Positions 29,676 to 40,174 of a DNA stretch of 64,000 nt are shown here, piece after piece. The position numbers were made by a program, and so were the translations under genes. Position 1 is the first letter of the stretch. The number at the start of each line of letters is the position of its first letter. The notes below the pieces were generated by a model, which saw nothing but the letters and a program-made list of their open reading frames with translations, was not told the origin of the DNA and did not search any database. This stretch comes from Vagococcus entomophilus (GTDB lineage Bacteria > Bacillota > Bacilli > Lactobacillales > Vagococcaceae), in contig NZ_NGJZ01000001.1 of assembly GCF_003987595.1 (NCBI RefSeq), positions 434,001 through 498,000 on the forward strand, given 5' to 3'.

Positions 29676-31399
29676 TGACTGAATTATTAAAAGGAATTGC
29701 AGCAAGTGATGGCATCGCAATCGCCAAAGCATACCGATTAATTCAACCTGATTTATCTTTTGACAAAAAATCCGTAGATGATTCTGAGGGTGAAGTAAAA
29801 CGTTTAAAAGACGCGTTACAAAAATCAACAGATGATTTACAAAAAATTCGCGATAAAGCTGTTGAAACGTTAGGGGAATCAGAAGCGCAAGTTTTTGATG
29901 CTCATTTGATGGTACTATCTGATCCTGAGATGGTAAGCAGTATTGAAAGTAACATTCGTGATAATAAAGTAAATGCGGAATCTGCTTTAAAAGATGTAAC
30001 AGATATGTTCATTAGTATGTTTGAAGGCATGCATGACAATCCTTATATGCAAGAACGCGCAGCAGATATCAAAGATGTGACCAAGCGTATACTTAGCCAT
30101 CTGTTAGGCGTTACGCTACCAAATCCAGCGATGATTGATGAGGAAGTAATCGTTATTGCACATGATTTGACACCAAGTGATACTGCTCAACTAGATCGTA
30201 AATATGTAAAGGCTTTTGTTACAGATATTGGTGGAAGAACATCACATTCTGCAATCATGGCTCGTTCTCTAGAAATTCCAGCAATCGTCGGAACAGAAAA
30301 AATCACTTCAATTGTAAAAGAAGGAGATATGTTAGCGGTTAACGGGATTGAAGGAGATGTTATTGTTCATCCTAGTGACGAACAAACGAAAGATTTTCAA
30401 GCAAAAGCAAAAGCGTTTGCAGATCAAAAAGCTGAATGGGAAAAATTGAAAAATGCCCAAACAGTGACAGCGGATGGCAAACATTTTGAGTTAGCTGCTA
30501 ATATTGGTACACCAAAAGACTTAGAAGGTGTAATCTCAAATGGTGGGGAAGCAGTTGGATTGTACCGTACAGAATTCTTGTACATGGATTCTCCTGATTT
30601 TCCAACAGAAGATGAACAATACAAAGCGTATAGTGCGGTTCTTGAAGGAATGGAAGGGAAGCCAGTCGTTGTCCGTACAATGGACATTGGTGGCGATAAA
30701 GAACTTCCTTATCTTAAATTGCCACACGAAATGAACCCATTTTTAGGCTACCGAGCAATTCGAGTATGTTTAGATAGAGATGATATGTTCCGTACGCAGC
30801 TTCGTGCATTGCTTCGCGCATCTGTACATGGCCAGTTACGGATTATGTTTCCAATGATTGCAACTCTTCAAGAGTTTAGAGCAGCAAAAGCACTTCTTGA
30901 TGAAGAAAAAGCAAAACTTGAAAAAGAAGGAACAAAAGTTTCTGACAATATTCAAGTAGGGATTATGATTGAAATTCCAGCAGCAGCGGTAATAGCTGAT
31001 AAATTTGCGAAAGAAGTTGACTTCTTTAGTGTTGGAACCAATGATTTGATTCAATATACAATGGCTGCCGATCGTATGAATGAGAAGGTGTCATACTTGT
31101 ACCAACCTTACAACCCATCAATTTTACGTTTAATCAAAAATGTTATTGAATCAGCTCATGCTGAAGGTAAATGGGCTGGTATGTGTGGCGAAATGGCTGG
31201 CGATCAAATCGCTGTTCCTTTACTTGTTGGACTTGGCTTAGATGAGTTTTCAATGAGCGCAACAAGTATTCTAAAAACACGTAGTCTAATGAAACGCTTA
31301 GATACTGCTAAGATGAGCGAGCTCGCTCAAAAGGCAATTAATGAGTGTGATACGGCTGATGAAGTTGTTGCATTAGTAAACGAATACACAGCTGAATAA
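29675..31399 (+). CDS. ptsI: PTS enzyme I
   Basis: 574 residues. The phosphorylated histidine is in [21 protein letters not shown] (around residue 190). The C-terminal PEP-binding barrel has [27 protein letters not shown] and the CGEMAGD motif. It takes phosphate from PEP and passes it to HPr. Translationally coupled to ptsH and ended by a strong terminator. Confidence 0.98.
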   Translation: MTELLKGIAASDGIAIAKAYRLIQPDLSFDKKSVDDSEGEVKRLKDALQKSTDDLQKIRDKAVETLGESEAQVFDAHLMVLSDPEMVSSIESNIRDNKVNAESALKDVTDMFISMFEGMHDNPYMQERAADIKDVTKRILSHLLGVTLPNPAMIDEEVIVIAHDLTPSDTAQLDRKYVKAFVTDIGGRTSHSAIMARSLEIPAIVGTEKITSIVKEGDMLAVNGIEGDVIVHPSDEQTKDFQAKAKAFADQKAEWEKLKNAQTVTADGKHFELAANIGTPKDLEGVISNGGEAVGLYRTEFLYMDSPDFPTEDEQYKAYSAVLEGMEGKPVVVRTMDIGGDKELPYLKLPHEMNPFLGYRAIRVCLDRDDMFRTQLRALLRASVHGQLRIMFPMIATLQEFRAAKALLDEEKAKLEKEGTKVSDNIQVGIMIEIPAAAVIADKFAKEVDFFSVGTNDLIQYTMAADRMNEKVSYLYQPYNPSILRLIKNVIESAHAEGKWAGMCGEMAGDQIAVPLLVGLGLDEFSMSATSILKTRSLMKRLDTAKMSELAQKAINECDTADEVVALVNEYTAE

Positions 31400-31410
31400 A
31401 GCGAAACCTT

Positions 31411-31442
31411 AAAAAGCGAGATGACTTTCATCTCGCTTTTTT
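31411..31442 (+). terminator. ptsHI terminator
   Basis: 13-bp stem (31412-31424 with 31428-31440) and T run. Confidence 0.9.
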
Positions 31443-31484
31443 GTTGTACAAAATTTAGTTTTTCTCAACTTTAGTAGTCTTTTA

Positions 31485-31493
31485 TGTTATAAT
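31485..31493 (+). promoter_or_regulatory. Extended -10 promoter of the glycolipid operon
   Basis: TGTTATAAT is an extended -10 element; the -35 region is poor. It lies 85 bases before the first glycosyltransferase start. Confidence 0.5.
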
Positions 31494-31577
31494 AGTTGGG
31501 AATGTTCATGCGAACAGTGCAATTGTGAAAAAGAGTTTATAGGTTGGTTGTCTATAGAATTGATGGGAGTGATAGAC

Positions 31578-32633
31578 GTGTTAACAATCAACATGTTTTC
31601 ATCAGCGGATAAAGTAAAAGGTCAAGGTGTAGGAAGTGTTTATCTGGATTTGGTGAAAATGTTAGAAGAAAACTTCCCAGATACATTAGAAATTAGTATT
31701 AATAAAATGAAAAAAACACAAATTACACATTATCATACAGTGGATTTGCCTTTTTATTTTTCAACTTTTTTCAAAAAAAGTCGTGGCAGAAAGATTGGGT
31801 ATGTCCATTTTGTTCCTGAAACTTTAGAAGGAAGTTTAGATTTACCTTGGATTGCAAAAGTTGTATTTTACCGGTATTTAGTTGATTTTTATAAACGAAT
31901 GGATCATCTGGTTGTGGTAAATCCTAGCTTTATTCCGATATTGATGGAGTTGGGGATAAAAGAAGAAAAAATCACGTATATTCCTAATTTTGTTTCTAAA
32001 AAGATGTTTTATGAATATAAGGATGAAAAAAAGGCTTCTGTCAAAAAAGCAAAAGGATTTAAAGAAAGTGATTTTATTGTGTTTGGTGCAGGGCAAATTC
32101 AGGACCGCAAAGGGGTCGATGATTTTGTTGAATTAGCAAAAGAAAATCCGCACATGCAATTCATTTGGGCAGGTGGTTTTTCATTTGGGAAGATGAGCAG
32201 TGGGTACGAAAAATACAAAGAAATTTACGAGAATCCACCTGAAAATATGACTTTTACAGGAATTATTTCCAGAGAAGAATTGGTAGATTATTACAATATT
32301 TGCGACACTTTTTTGTTGCCATCTCATAATGAATTATTTCCAATGTGTATTTTAGAAGCCTTTAATTGTGGTGCAGTTGTAATGCTACGCGATTTACCAT
32401 TGTATCAATCGATTATTGACGGAGATTTTTTACCGGCTAAGGATATGCAAGACATGCACAAAATGCTAAATGATATGACAAAGAATCCTGAACTTTTTGA
32501 CTCTTATAAGAAAAAGTCTCGTAAAGCTGCTCAAAAGTATTCCGAAGAAAACTTGAGTAAGATATGGTATGATTTTTATTTAGAGCAAGCGGCGGTCGAG
32601 CATCGTCATTTTTCAGTTCAAAGTGATGATTAG
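31578..32633 (+). CDS. bgsA: GT4 glycosyltransferase, probable glucosyl-DAG glycosyltransferase (BgsA/CpoA type)
   Basis: 351 residues of the GT-B fold. The C-terminal nucleotide-sugar domain has GAGQIQDRKGVDDF and the HNELFPMCILEAF motif typical of GT4 enzymes. It is paired with a second GT4 enzyme and a flippase-like protein, as in glycolipid loci where one enzyme makes monoglucosyl-DAG and the other adds the second sugar. By size and order this one fits the second step. I place the start at GTG 31578 behind GGGAG; the TTG at 31548 lacks a good site. The symbol is assigned by analogy to Enterococcus faecalis. Confidence 0.7.
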   Translation: MLTINMFSSADKVKGQGVGSVYLDLVKMLEENFPDTLEISINKMKKTQITHYHTVDLPFYFSTFFKKSRGRKIGYVHFVPETLEGSLDLPWIAKVVFYRYLVDFYKRMDHLVVVNPSFIPILMELGIKEEKITYIPNFVSKKMFYEYKDEKKASVKKAKGFKESDFIVFGAGQIQDRKGVDDFVELAKENPHMQFIWAGGFSFGKMSSGYEKYKEIYENPPENMTFTGIISREELVDYYNICDTFLLPSHNELFPMCILEAFNCGAVVMLRDLPLYQSIIDGDFLPAKDMQDMHKMLNDMTKNPELFDSYKKKSRKAAQKYSEENLSKIWYDFYLEQAAVEHRHFSVQSDD

Positions 32634-32657
32634 TTTTTTTAGAAGGGGGGAGAAAAG

Positions 32658-33866
32658 GTGAAAATTGGCTTTTTTACGGATACGTATTTTCCACAAATTA
32701 GCGGCGTAGCGACATCTATTCAGACTCTAAAAAATGAATTGGAAAAACGAGGGCATGAGGTTTATATTTTTACGACAACTGATCCAAATGCAACAGATTC
32801 TGAATATGGAATTATTCGTATGCCTAGTATTCCTTTCGTGTCGTTTAAAGATAGAAGGGTAGTTGTTAGAGGGATGCTCTACGCTTATTCTGTGGCGAAA
32901 GAATTAAACTTAGATATTATTCATACCCACACTGAATTTGGAACAGGAATTTTAGGGAAAATCATTGCAAAGAAGCTGCAAATCCCGTGTGTACATACGT
33001 ATCATACAATGTATGAAGACTATTTACACTATGTCTTAAAAGGGAAAGTCATTCGTCCAGGGCATGTCAAGCAATTGTCACGTTTATTTTGTAATCATCT
33101 TAGTGGGATTGTCTGCCCGAGTGACCGTGTAGTGAGTACGCTCTCCAAGTATAATATTTCTGTCCCGAAAGAAGTCATTCCCACAGGGGTAAACTTAGCC
33201 AAATTCGAGCAACATCGAAGAGAAAATGAGATAGATGTCCGGCAGAGGTTTGGCATCGCAAGTGATAAAATTCTAATGCTTTCTCTTAGCAGGCTTTCGT
33301 TTGAAAAAAACATTCAAGCAATTTTAAGTGGGATGAAAGAGATTCATGAAGATGAAAGTCAGGTACACTTATTAGTTGTGGGGGATGGACCTTACCGAGA
33401 ATCATTAGAAGAACTTTGTGAACAGCAAGGGATCACAAGTTATGTGACTTTTTCTGGAGAGGTTTCAAATGAACTGGTTGGAGAGTTTTATCGTCAGGCT
33501 GATTATTTTGTTAGTTGCTCTTCTTCTGAATCTCAAGGGCTGACCTATATTGAAGCCATGGCATCGGGGGTAAAATGTGTTGTTAAAGGCAACGAATACT
33601 TAAATCAATTGTTTACAGATAGTTCATTAGGAGTGACTTTTGAGCAAGATGAGGAATTTTCTGCTACCTTCCTTGCTTATCTAAAACAAGGGCACTTATT
33701 CCAAGACAATACTCAGAAAAGACAAGAGGCACTTTCTGCCATTTCAAGTGACACTTTTGGCGAAAAAATGTTATTGTTTTATCAAAAATCACAAAGCTAT
33801 TATCAGGAAAAAGCGAAAGAACAAGCGGAAGAATCTAGTTCGATTAAGCTTTTTAAACGCTGGTAA
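32658..33866 (+). CDS. bgsB: GT4 glycosyltransferase, probable 1,2-diacylglycerol 3-glucosyltransferase (BgsB type)
   Basis: 402 residues. The N-terminus KIGFFTDTYFPQISGVATSI and the SSSESQGLTYIEAMASG motif are hallmarks of diacylglycerol glucosyltransferases. It transfers glucose from UDP-glucose to diacylglycerol, giving the glycolipid that anchors lipoteichoic acid. Start GTG with AGGGGGGAG upstream. It follows the previous gene by 24 bases and precedes the UPF0104 gene by 21. Confidence 0.8.
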   Translation: MKIGFFTDTYFPQISGVATSIQTLKNELEKRGHEVYIFTTTDPNATDSEYGIIRMPSIPFVSFKDRRVVVRGMLYAYSVAKELNLDIIHTHTEFGTGILGKIIAKKLQIPCVHTYHTMYEDYLHYVLKGKVIRPGHVKQLSRLFCNHLSGIVCPSDRVVSTLSKYNISVPKEVIPTGVNLAKFEQHRRENEIDVRQRFGIASDKILMLSLSRLSFEKNIQAILSGMKEIHEDESQVHLLVVGDGPYRESLEELCEQQGITSYVTFSGEVSNELVGEFYRQADYFVSCSSSESQGLTYIEAMASGVKCVVKGNEYLNQLFTDSSLGVTFEQDEEFSATFLAYLKQGHLFQDNTQKRQEALSAISSDTFGEKMLLFYQKSQSYYQEKAKEQAEESSSIKLFKRW

Positions 33867-33887
33867 TGAATCTTTAAGGAGAGTTTC

Positions 33888-34916
33888 ATGAGTAAAAAAA
33901 ATCGTTTTTATCTCGTTCTAGTAGTAATTTTGGGAGCTTTTGTGCTCACACATGAACTCTCAAAAATCAGTTGGCAAAGTATGAAGACTGAATTTAGTCA
34001 ACTGAACTGGGGCTGGTTGCTTATTGCAGCACTTTGTATGTTGTTCTATTGGGGAATGGAAGCCAGAGTCATTCAAGTTCTCTCTAAAAAAGAGAATAAA
34101 GATTTGTCCTTTGCACATGTATACCGTATCCCACTTATTGAGCATTTATTCAATTCTATTACCCCTTTTTCAACAGGAGGACAGCCAGCTCAACTTGTAG
34201 CACTTAGCCAAGCTGGTGTAGATCCAGGAGTAAGTGGTTCCATTTGTTTAATGAAATTCGTTATTTATCAAGTCCTAATTGTTGTGAATTTTATTGGTTG
34301 TGTTATTTTTGGGTTTAAAATTATTGAAACACAGCTAAATACACTATCATTGTTTGTTATTTTAGGTTTCTTAATACATGTAATTGTTGTAGTGGTACTC
34401 TTGATGCTGATGTATTGGTATCCGATGACCAATAAAATTGTTCATTTTTGTTTGAAGTTTGTCAAAAAATTTACAACAGAAGAACGTGGCTTGAAAATGG
34501 AACAATCAATTTTGCAAAAAATGGAAAACTTTTACGAAGAAAGTAAATATATACGCTCTCAAAAAAAATTAGTCTTGCGGGTGTGTGTGTTGACATTTTT
34601 CCAATTAGCCTTTTATTATGTTGTCCCTTATTTTATTTTGCTAAGCCTAGGGATACAAAATGTTAGTCTCTTTCATGTAGTAATTATGCACGCATTTATT
34701 ATTTTGATTATTTCTTTGTTTCCAGTACCTGGAGGAGCAGGAGGAGCAGAATATACCTTTACTTTACTATTTGGAACATTCGTCCTTGTCAAAGCTAAGT
34801 TAGTTTTTGCCATCATTTTGTGGCGGATTATTACATTATATATGGGCATTGTTTTAGGTCTGGTTACTTTAGTATTTCGACCTAAATCACTTCGGAAAAA
34901 ATCGATTGAAAACTAA
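33888..34916 (+). CDS. UPF0104/flippase-like membrane protein
   Basis: 342 residues with about eight membrane helices and the family motifs FNSITPFSTGGQPAQ and PVPGGAGGAEY. It belongs to the same family as the truncated gene at the window start. Position as the third gene of the glycolipid operon suggests translocation or handling of glycolipid or its precursor; this is inference. Its last codons form the left arm of the terminator. Confidence 0.85.
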   Translation: MSKKNRFYLVLVVILGAFVLTHELSKISWQSMKTEFSQLNWGWLLIAALCMLFYWGMEARVIQVLSKKENKDLSFAHVYRIPLIEHLFNSITPFSTGGQPAQLVALSQAGVDPGVSGSICLMKFVIYQVLIVVNFIGCVIFGFKIIETQLNTLSLFVILGFLIHVIVVVVLLMLMYWYPMTNKIVHFCLKFVKKFTTEERGLKMEQSILQKMENFYEESKYIRSQKKLVLRVCVLTFFQLAFYYVVPYFILLSLGIQNVSLFHVVIMHAFIILIISLFPVPGGAGGAEYTFTLLFGTFVLVKAKLVFAIILWRIITLYMGIVLGLVTLVFRPKSLRKKSIEN

Positions 34917-34932
34917 ATTCAATCGATTTTTC
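34896..34932 (+). terminator. Terminator overlapping the end of the glycolipid operon
   Basis: 13-bp stem AAAATCGATTGAA / TTCAATCGATTTT (34898-34910 with 34918-34930) plus T residues. Confidence 0.85.
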
Positions 34933-34988
34933 TTTTTCATTTGTTCAAGAAAGCGTATAATAGAATTGAAATAAAAGGGGGAAAAAGC

Positions 34989-35870
34989 ATGACAAAAATA
35001 GGATTTATCGGTACAGGAGTAATGGGTACCTCTATCGGGCAACATCTGCTAGAGGCAGGACATACGTTGGCTGTTTTCAATCGTACGAAAAGTAAAACGG
35101 ATCAGCTAGTCAAATTAGGTGCTACCTATAATGCAACGCCCAAAGAAGTCACGCTAAATAGTGATGTGATTTTTAGCATGGTTGGGTATCCTCAAGATGT
35201 AGAAAAGATTTATTATGGCGCAGAAGGGATTTTTTCTGCCGATGTAACAGGTAAATATTTAGTCGATATGACAACAAGTACACCATCACTTGCGATAAAA
35301 ATCGAGAAAAAAGCCCAAGAATTGGGAGCTAAATCATTGGATGCTCCTGTTTCTGGTGGGGATATTGGAGCTCAAAAGGGGACGCTTACAACAATGGTTG
35401 GTGGTGAAACCGAGACTTATCAAGAGCTTTTGCCTTTATTTAAGGTATTTAGTAGCAAAGTGAACTTACAAGGTGGGCCTGGTGCTGGGCAACATACTAA
35501 AATGGCAAACCAAATTATGATTGCAGGTACTATGACAGGTATGACAGAATTATTAGTCTACGCACAACATGCAGGCTTAGATGTTGAGAAAGTACTGGAT
35601 ACGGTTGGTGGGGGGAGCGCGGCAAACTGGTCACTAACTAATTATGCTCCACGTATTTTGCAACAAGATTATTCTGCGGGTTTCTTTGTTAAACATTTCA
35701 TTAAAGATTTGGGAATTGCACTAGATGAAGCAAAAAAAATGAAAGTGCAATTACCAGCAACTGAACAAGCCAAAAAAATGTATGATGAATTAGCACATTT
35801 GGGTTTTGAAAATGATGGAACGCAAGCGTTAATTAAATTGTGGTGGAACAAAGGAATTTATGAAAATTAA
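34989..35870 (+). CDS. NAD(P)-dependent beta-hydroxyacid dehydrogenase family protein
   Basis: 293 residues. Rossmann motif GFIGTGVMGTSIGQHL at the N-terminus, DAPVSGGDIGAQKGTL substrate signature and the catalytic lysine in GQHTKMANQI. Relatives include 3-hydroxyisobutyrate dehydrogenase and tartronate-semialdehyde reductase; the substrate is unknown. The start at 34989 has GGGGGG upstream, and the -10 (TATAAT at 34956-34961) lies inside the longer ORF, excluding the earlier start. Confidence 0.87.
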   Translation: MTKIGFIGTGVMGTSIGQHLLEAGHTLAVFNRTKSKTDQLVKLGATYNATPKEVTLNSDVIFSMVGYPQDVEKIYYGAEGIFSADVTGKYLVDMTTSTPSLAIKIEKKAQELGAKSLDAPVSGGDIGAQKGTLTTMVGGETETYQELLPLFKVFSSKVNLQGGPGAGQHTKMANQIMIAGTMTGMTELLVYAQHAGLDVEKVLDTVGGGSAANWSLTNYAPRILQQDYSAGFFVKHFIKDLGIALDEAKKMKVQLPATEQAKKMYDELAHLGFENDGTQALIKLWWNKGIYEN

Positions 35871-35980
35871 AATTTGATTAATAAAAAAAAAAGTTTAAAA
35901 AAAAAAGCATTTTTTCATGCAGGATGGCACATAGTTTGCTACAATGTACAAGAACGTGATTACAAAGGAGGGTATCCCCC

Positions 35981-36214
35981 ATGAAAAATTCGCAATTGGT
36001 TGCCATTATTAAACGTTTAGAGGCAATGATTGATGCACAAGATAACGAAATTCAAGTTCGTCGCTTTGAAAAAGAAGGAAATGAGCGTTGTGTTGTCAGC
36101 TATGATAGTAGTAGTGAAATGTTTGATCTAACTGAAACAGGTGCACAACAAGGATATGAATTTGATGATATTGACCTTGTCGCAATGGAAATTTATGAAT
36201 TATTGCAAGATTAA
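35981..36214 (+). CDS. DUF1797 family protein (YkuJ)
   Basis: 77 residues, acidic, soluble, with the family hallmarks QVRRFEKEGNERC and TGAQQGYEFDDIDLVAMEIYELL. The function of the family is unknown. A very strong AAAGGAGGG site precedes the ATG. Monocistronic, followed by a terminator. Confidence 0.85.
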   Translation: MKNSQLVAIIKRLEAMIDAQDNEIQVRRFEKEGNERCVVSYDSSSEMFDLTETGAQQGYEFDDIDLVAMEIYELLQD

Positions 36215-36230
36215 CTTTAAAATCTAAAAA

Positions 36231-36270
36231 GAGTTTGGGTATGCTAATGCGCTACCCAAACTCATTTTAT
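36231..36270 (+). terminator. Terminator after the DUF1797 gene
   Basis: 11-bp stem GAGTTTGGGTA / TACCCAAACTC followed by ATTTTATT. Confidence 0.75.
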
Positions 36271-36313
36271 TCTCTCTAAACAACAACGAAAAAAAAGAGA
36301 AGTGGGTGACAAT

Positions 36314-37243
36314 ATGGGGGAACAAATTCCATTTCCATTAAATTTCAAACGGTATCAAGAAATTGGTGAAGAGGCATTATTGAATGAAAAGTATGATGTT
36401 GCTTGTGAAAACTTTGAAAATGCGTATGAAATGGAGCAAGACTTTTCTATCAATACACGCTTAGTTTATACATTGTTGCAGATACATCAAGTGAAAAGAG
36501 CTCTGAAAGTAGCAAATGAAATGAAGACTACTTATTTTTCGCAGCAAAAACAGCTTCCTTTATTAATCGAAACATTACTGCTAAATAAGTATCCGCTAGA
36601 GGCCAGAAAAGCTTTGAGATTTCTTTCAAATAATAAAAAAAAGCGAGAGTTTCTTGAAAGAATTGTCCAGCTTGAACGCGCATTAGCTTTAATTCCAACT
36701 ATAGAAATGCAAGAACAGAGGAAATGGTTAAATAGTTTTGAAACAATGACAGGAGCTGAGCAACTAACAGGATTGTCGCACGTAAACAGTGTACCCGTAA
36801 AAATTTATCTAGAAAGCCTAGAGCCTTTTTTAGAAGATTCAGATTTTCATCCTCTTGTTCGCGCTGCAATTTTAGAAACGCTTGTTGAGCTGAAACTAGA
36901 TAAATCTTTTGTGTATTTAACCTACAAAAATAGAAAGCTCCAAATTGTTCCAGCAGAGCTGGAGACTATTTCAGAGTCTACTTTATTTGGAAAAATGAAT
37001 AAAACCTTAGCAGACAAGCTGCTAGACAGCAATCCAACTCTTTATTCGATGTTGAAAGAAGAACTTTATTTTCAGTTTGCAATTATTTATCCTAGACCTG
37101 AACAGTATGTTTTAGATGTCGATTCTTGGGTAGAGGCATTAATAGAGAGATATACTGGTTCACAGTCTCAACAGGAGCCTTTAGTGTTAACTGAGACGAT
37201 TCAAGAAATCGAATTATTGATTCAAACTTTTTTTTATTCGTAA
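36314..37243 (+). CDS. TPR-like repeat protein of unknown function
   Basis: About 309 residues, all-helical by composition. The N-terminal part (YQEIGEEALLNEKYDVACENFENAYEME) reads as a TPR-like repeat. No enzyme motif is present. In many Lactobacillales a TPR protein of this type precedes tig; its partner is unknown. The ATG at 36314 is preferred; the upstream GTG (36302) adds only four codons. Confidence 0.75.
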   Translation: MGEQIPFPLNFKRYQEIGEEALLNEKYDVACENFENAYEMEQDFSINTRLVYTLLQIHQVKRALKVANEMKTTYFSQQKQLPLLIETLLLNKYPLEARKALRFLSNNKKKREFLERIVQLERALALIPTIEMQEQRKWLNSFETMTGAEQLTGLSHVNSVPVKIYLESLEPFLEDSDFHPLVRAAILETLVELKLDKSFVYLTYKNRKLQIVPAELETISESTLFGKMNKTLADKLLDSNPTLYSMLKEELYFQFAIIYPRPEQYVLDVDSWVEALIERYTGSQSQQEPLVLTETIQEIELLIQTFFYS

Positions 37244-37279
37244 ACGAGTACTAGATAAAGGGAATTCATTGTAAAAATG

Positions 37280-37308
37280 TTTACATTTCTTTGTTGATAG
37301 TGTACTAT
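37280..37308 (+). promoter_or_regulatory. tig promoter
   Basis: TTTACA (37280-37285), 17 bases, TACTAT (37303-37308). Confidence 0.6.
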
Positions 37309-37368
37309 TGTAAAGGATGCAATTGAATTATAGAATTGTGAATAAAAGATATTTCGGAGGGAATTTTA

Positions 37369-38652
37369 ATGTCAGCCAAATGGGAAAAAAAAGGCACAAA
37401 TGATGGTGTGCTAACTTTTGAAATCGATACAGATACAATTGAAAAAGGCTTGAAAGTCGCTTTTGATCGTGTGAAAAAAAATCTAAACGTACCTGGATTC
37501 CGTAAAGGAAAGGTATCTAGAACAGTCTTTAATAAAATGTATGGAGAAGCTGCTTTATACCAAGACGCATTGAATGCAGTACTTCCAGAATGTTACGATG
37601 CTGCGGTTAAAGAATCAGGCATTGAAGCTGTTTCTCAACCAAAGATTGATGTTGAAAGCATGGAAGAAGGCCAACCTTGGGTCATTACAGCAGAAGTAAC
37701 TGTAAAACCTGAAGTTAAATTGGGCGAATACAAAAACCTAACTGTTGAAAAACAAGATCGTACAGTTACGGATGAAGATGTTGAAGCAAACCTAAAACAA
37801 AAACAAGAACAACAAGCAGAATTAGTGCTGAAAGAAGAAGAAGCTGCTGCTAATGGCGATACTGTAGTGATTGACTTTGAAGGATTCAAAGACGGAGTTG
37901 CTTTTGAAGGCGGAAAAGGTGAAAATCATTCTCTAGAACTTGGTTCAGGTTCATTCATTCCTGGTTTTGAAGAACAATTAGTAGGAAAAAAAGCTGGAGA
38001 AGAACTTGATGTTACTGTTACTTTCCCAGAAGAATACCAAGCAGAAGACTTAGCAGGTGCAAAAGCAGTCTTTAAAGTGAAAGTTCATGAAGTAAAAGCA
38101 AAAGAGTTGCCAGAACTTGATGACGAATTTGCAAAAGATGTGGATGATGAGGTAGAAACTTTAGCGGAATTAAAAGAAAAAATCCGTAAAGAATTAGAAG
38201 AAAATAAAACAAATGCTGCTGATGAAGCAGTGAAAGAAGCTGCGATTCAACAAGCAGTTGCGAATGCTGAAATCGTAGAGCTACCACATGTAATGGTACA
38301 TGATGAAGTACACCGTAGTATGGATCAATTCTTAAACAATATGAAACAACAAGGTGTATCACCAGAAATGTACTATCAACTAACAGGTACAACCGAAGCA
38401 GATTTACACAAACAATTTGAAGAAGAAGCTGAAGTTCGTACTAAAACGAATTTGGTAATTGAAGCAGTTGCTGCTAAAGAAGGTTTCGAGGCTACTGATG
38501 AAGAAGTAAATGCAGAAATCAAAGACTTAGCAGAACAATACAATATGGAAGAAGCAGCAATTCGTAATGTGTTGACTCCAGACATGTTAAAACATGATAT
38601 TGCAATGAAAAAAGCTTTGGAAGAAATTACTGAAACTGTTAAAGAAGCGTAA
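37369..38652 (+). CDS. tig: Trigger factor
   Basis: 427 residues. The ribosome-binding motif is in [14 protein letters not shown], the FKBP-type isomerase domain ([20 protein letters not shown]) spans about residues 160-245, and the helical C-terminal chaperone domain completes it. It folds nascent chains at the ribosome exit. A GGAGGG site precedes the ATG. It lies upstream of clpX, a common order, but with a terminator between. Confidence 0.97.
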   Translation: MSAKWEKKGTNDGVLTFEIDTDTIEKGLKVAFDRVKKNLNVPGFRKGKVSRTVFNKMYGEAALYQDALNAVLPECYDAAVKESGIEAVSQPKIDVESMEEGQPWVITAEVTVKPEVKLGEYKNLTVEKQDRTVTDEDVEANLKQKQEQQAELVLKEEEAAANGDTVVIDFEGFKDGVAFEGGKGENHSLELGSGSFIPGFEEQLVGKKAGEELDVTVTFPEEYQAEDLAGAKAVFKVKVHEVKAKELPELDDEFAKDVDDEVETLAELKEKIRKELEENKTNAADEAVKEAAIQQAVANAEIVELPHVMVHDEVHRSMDQFLNNMKQQGVSPEMYYQLTGTTEADLHKQFEEEAEVRTKTNLVIEAVAAKEGFEATDEEVNAEIKDLAEQYNMEEAAIRNVLTPDMLKHDIAMKKALEEITETVKEA

Positions 38653-38673
38653 GTTTATTTCTAAGTATGTGAA

Positions 38674-38712
38674 AAGGAGCTAGGGTTGATTTTTGACCTA
38701 AGCTCTTTTTTT
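38674..38712 (+). terminator. tig terminator
   Basis: Imperfect hairpin with GAGCT / AGCTC closing arms and a run of seven T. Confidence 0.7.
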
Positions 38713-38826
38713 CACGATAGCGAGCAAATAATTCGCTTCCGCTTCTTTTTGTGATAATATGTAGAAATAGACAAGCCATATCATTTTTTATGAATGATTG
38801 CTTCCATTGATTAAGGAGGGAAAGAT

Positions 38827-40077
38827 ATGTACGATAGCTCAGACAATAGCGGCGGAGTACGTTGCTCTTTTTGTGGCAAATCACAAGATGAAGTGAAGAA
38901 GATTGTCGCTGGTCCTGAAGTATATATTTGTAATGAATGTATCGAATTATGTAAAGAAATTATTGATGAAGAACTTCATGAAGAATCAATTCAAGAGTTT
39001 CTAGAAGTTCCTAAACCAAATGAAATCTTAACCAAGCTTAATGAGTATGTTGTTGGACAAGAACGTGCGAAAAGAGTTTTAGCTGTTGCTGTCTATAATC
39101 ATTATAAGCGAATTAATAGTTTAGCTGAAACAAACAATGACGATGTAGAAATTCAAAAAAGCAATATCTGCTTGATTGGACCTACAGGATCAGGAAAGAC
39201 CTTTCTGGCACAAACCTTAGCCAGAAGTCTTAACGTTCCATTTGCCATTGCAGATGCCACCAATCTAACGGAAGCGGGGTATGTCGGCGAAGATGTCGAA
39301 AATATCTTGCTGAAACTTTTACAGTCAGCTGATTTCAACGTAGAAAAAGCCCAAAAAGGAATTATCTATATTGATGAAATTGATAAAATAGCGAAGAAAA
39401 GTGAAAATGTTTCGATTACACGAGATGTTTCGGGCGAAGGTGTACAGCAAGCCCTGCTCAAAATACTAGAGGGCACAGTTGCAAGTGTTCCACCACAAGG
39501 CGGCAGGAAACATCCGCAACAAGAGCTTATTCAAATTGATACAACGAATATTCTCTTTATTGTCGGTGGAGCCTTTGATGGGATTGAAACGATTGTAAAG
39601 AACCGTCTTGGGGAAAAAGTAATTGGGTTTGGCGTGACTAACAAAAAACGTGATGAATCTCAAAGTCTGATGCAAGCTATTATTCCAGAGGATTTGCTAA
39701 AATTTGGTCTAATACCAGAATTTATCGGACGTTTACCGATTATGGCGGCTTTAGAAAAATTGACAGAAGAGGATTTGGTACGGGTATTAACAGAACCTAA
39801 GAACGCTTTAGTCAAACAATATCAAAAGTTAATGGCGCTTGATCAAACGGAACTCGTCTTTGATGATGATGCACTGAAAGCAATTGCGCATCTAGCAATT
39901 GAAAGGAACACGGGTGCTCGTGGGCTTCGTTCCATTATCGAAACGGCCATGATGGACACGATGTATGAGGTTCCAATACGTGAAGATATTAAAAAAGTAA
40001 ACATCACCAAAGAAACAGTTGAAGGAACTGGAGAACCAGTTTGGACGCTTGACAAAGAACAAAACACAGTAGAATAG
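38827..40077 (+). CDS. clpX: ClpX ATPase subunit of ClpXP
   Basis: 416 residues. N-terminal zinc-binding domain CSFCGKS...CNECIELC, Walker A GPTGSGKT, Walker [18 protein letters not shown] pore-region motif and sensor-2 GARGLRS. It recognises tagged proteins and feeds them to ClpP. A GGAGGG site precedes the ATG. Confidence 0.97.
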   Translation: MYDSSDNSGGVRCSFCGKSQDEVKKIVAGPEVYICNECIELCKEIIDEELHEESIQEFLEVPKPNEILTKLNEYVVGQERAKRVLAVAVYNHYKRINSLAETNNDDVEIQKSNICLIGPTGSGKTFLAQTLARSLNVPFAIADATNLTEAGYVGEDVENILLKLLQSADFNVEKAQKGIIYIDEIDKIAKKSENVSITRDVSGEGVQQALLKILEGTVASVPPQGGRKHPQQELIQIDTTNILFIVGGAFDGIETIVKNRLGEKVIGFGVTNKKRDESQSLMQAIIPEDLLKFGLIPEFIGRLPIMAALEKLTEEDLVRVLTEPKNALVKQYQKLMALDQTELVFDDDALKAIAHLAIERNTGARGLRSIIETAMMDTMYEVPIREDIKKVNITKETVEGTGEPVWTLDKEQNTVE

Positions 40078-40085
40078 AATGGAAG

Positions 40086-40126
40086 CTGTTAGTATTTGAG
40101 TTGCTCAGATGCTAGCAGTTTTCTTT
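40086..40126 (+). terminator. clpX terminator
   Basis: 10-bp stem with G-U pairs (40086-40095 with 40109-40118) followed by TTTTCTTT. Confidence 0.6.
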
Positions 40127-40174
40127 CCTTGTCAGCACAACTATCAATCTGGACTGCTTAAAAAGGAGAAAAGG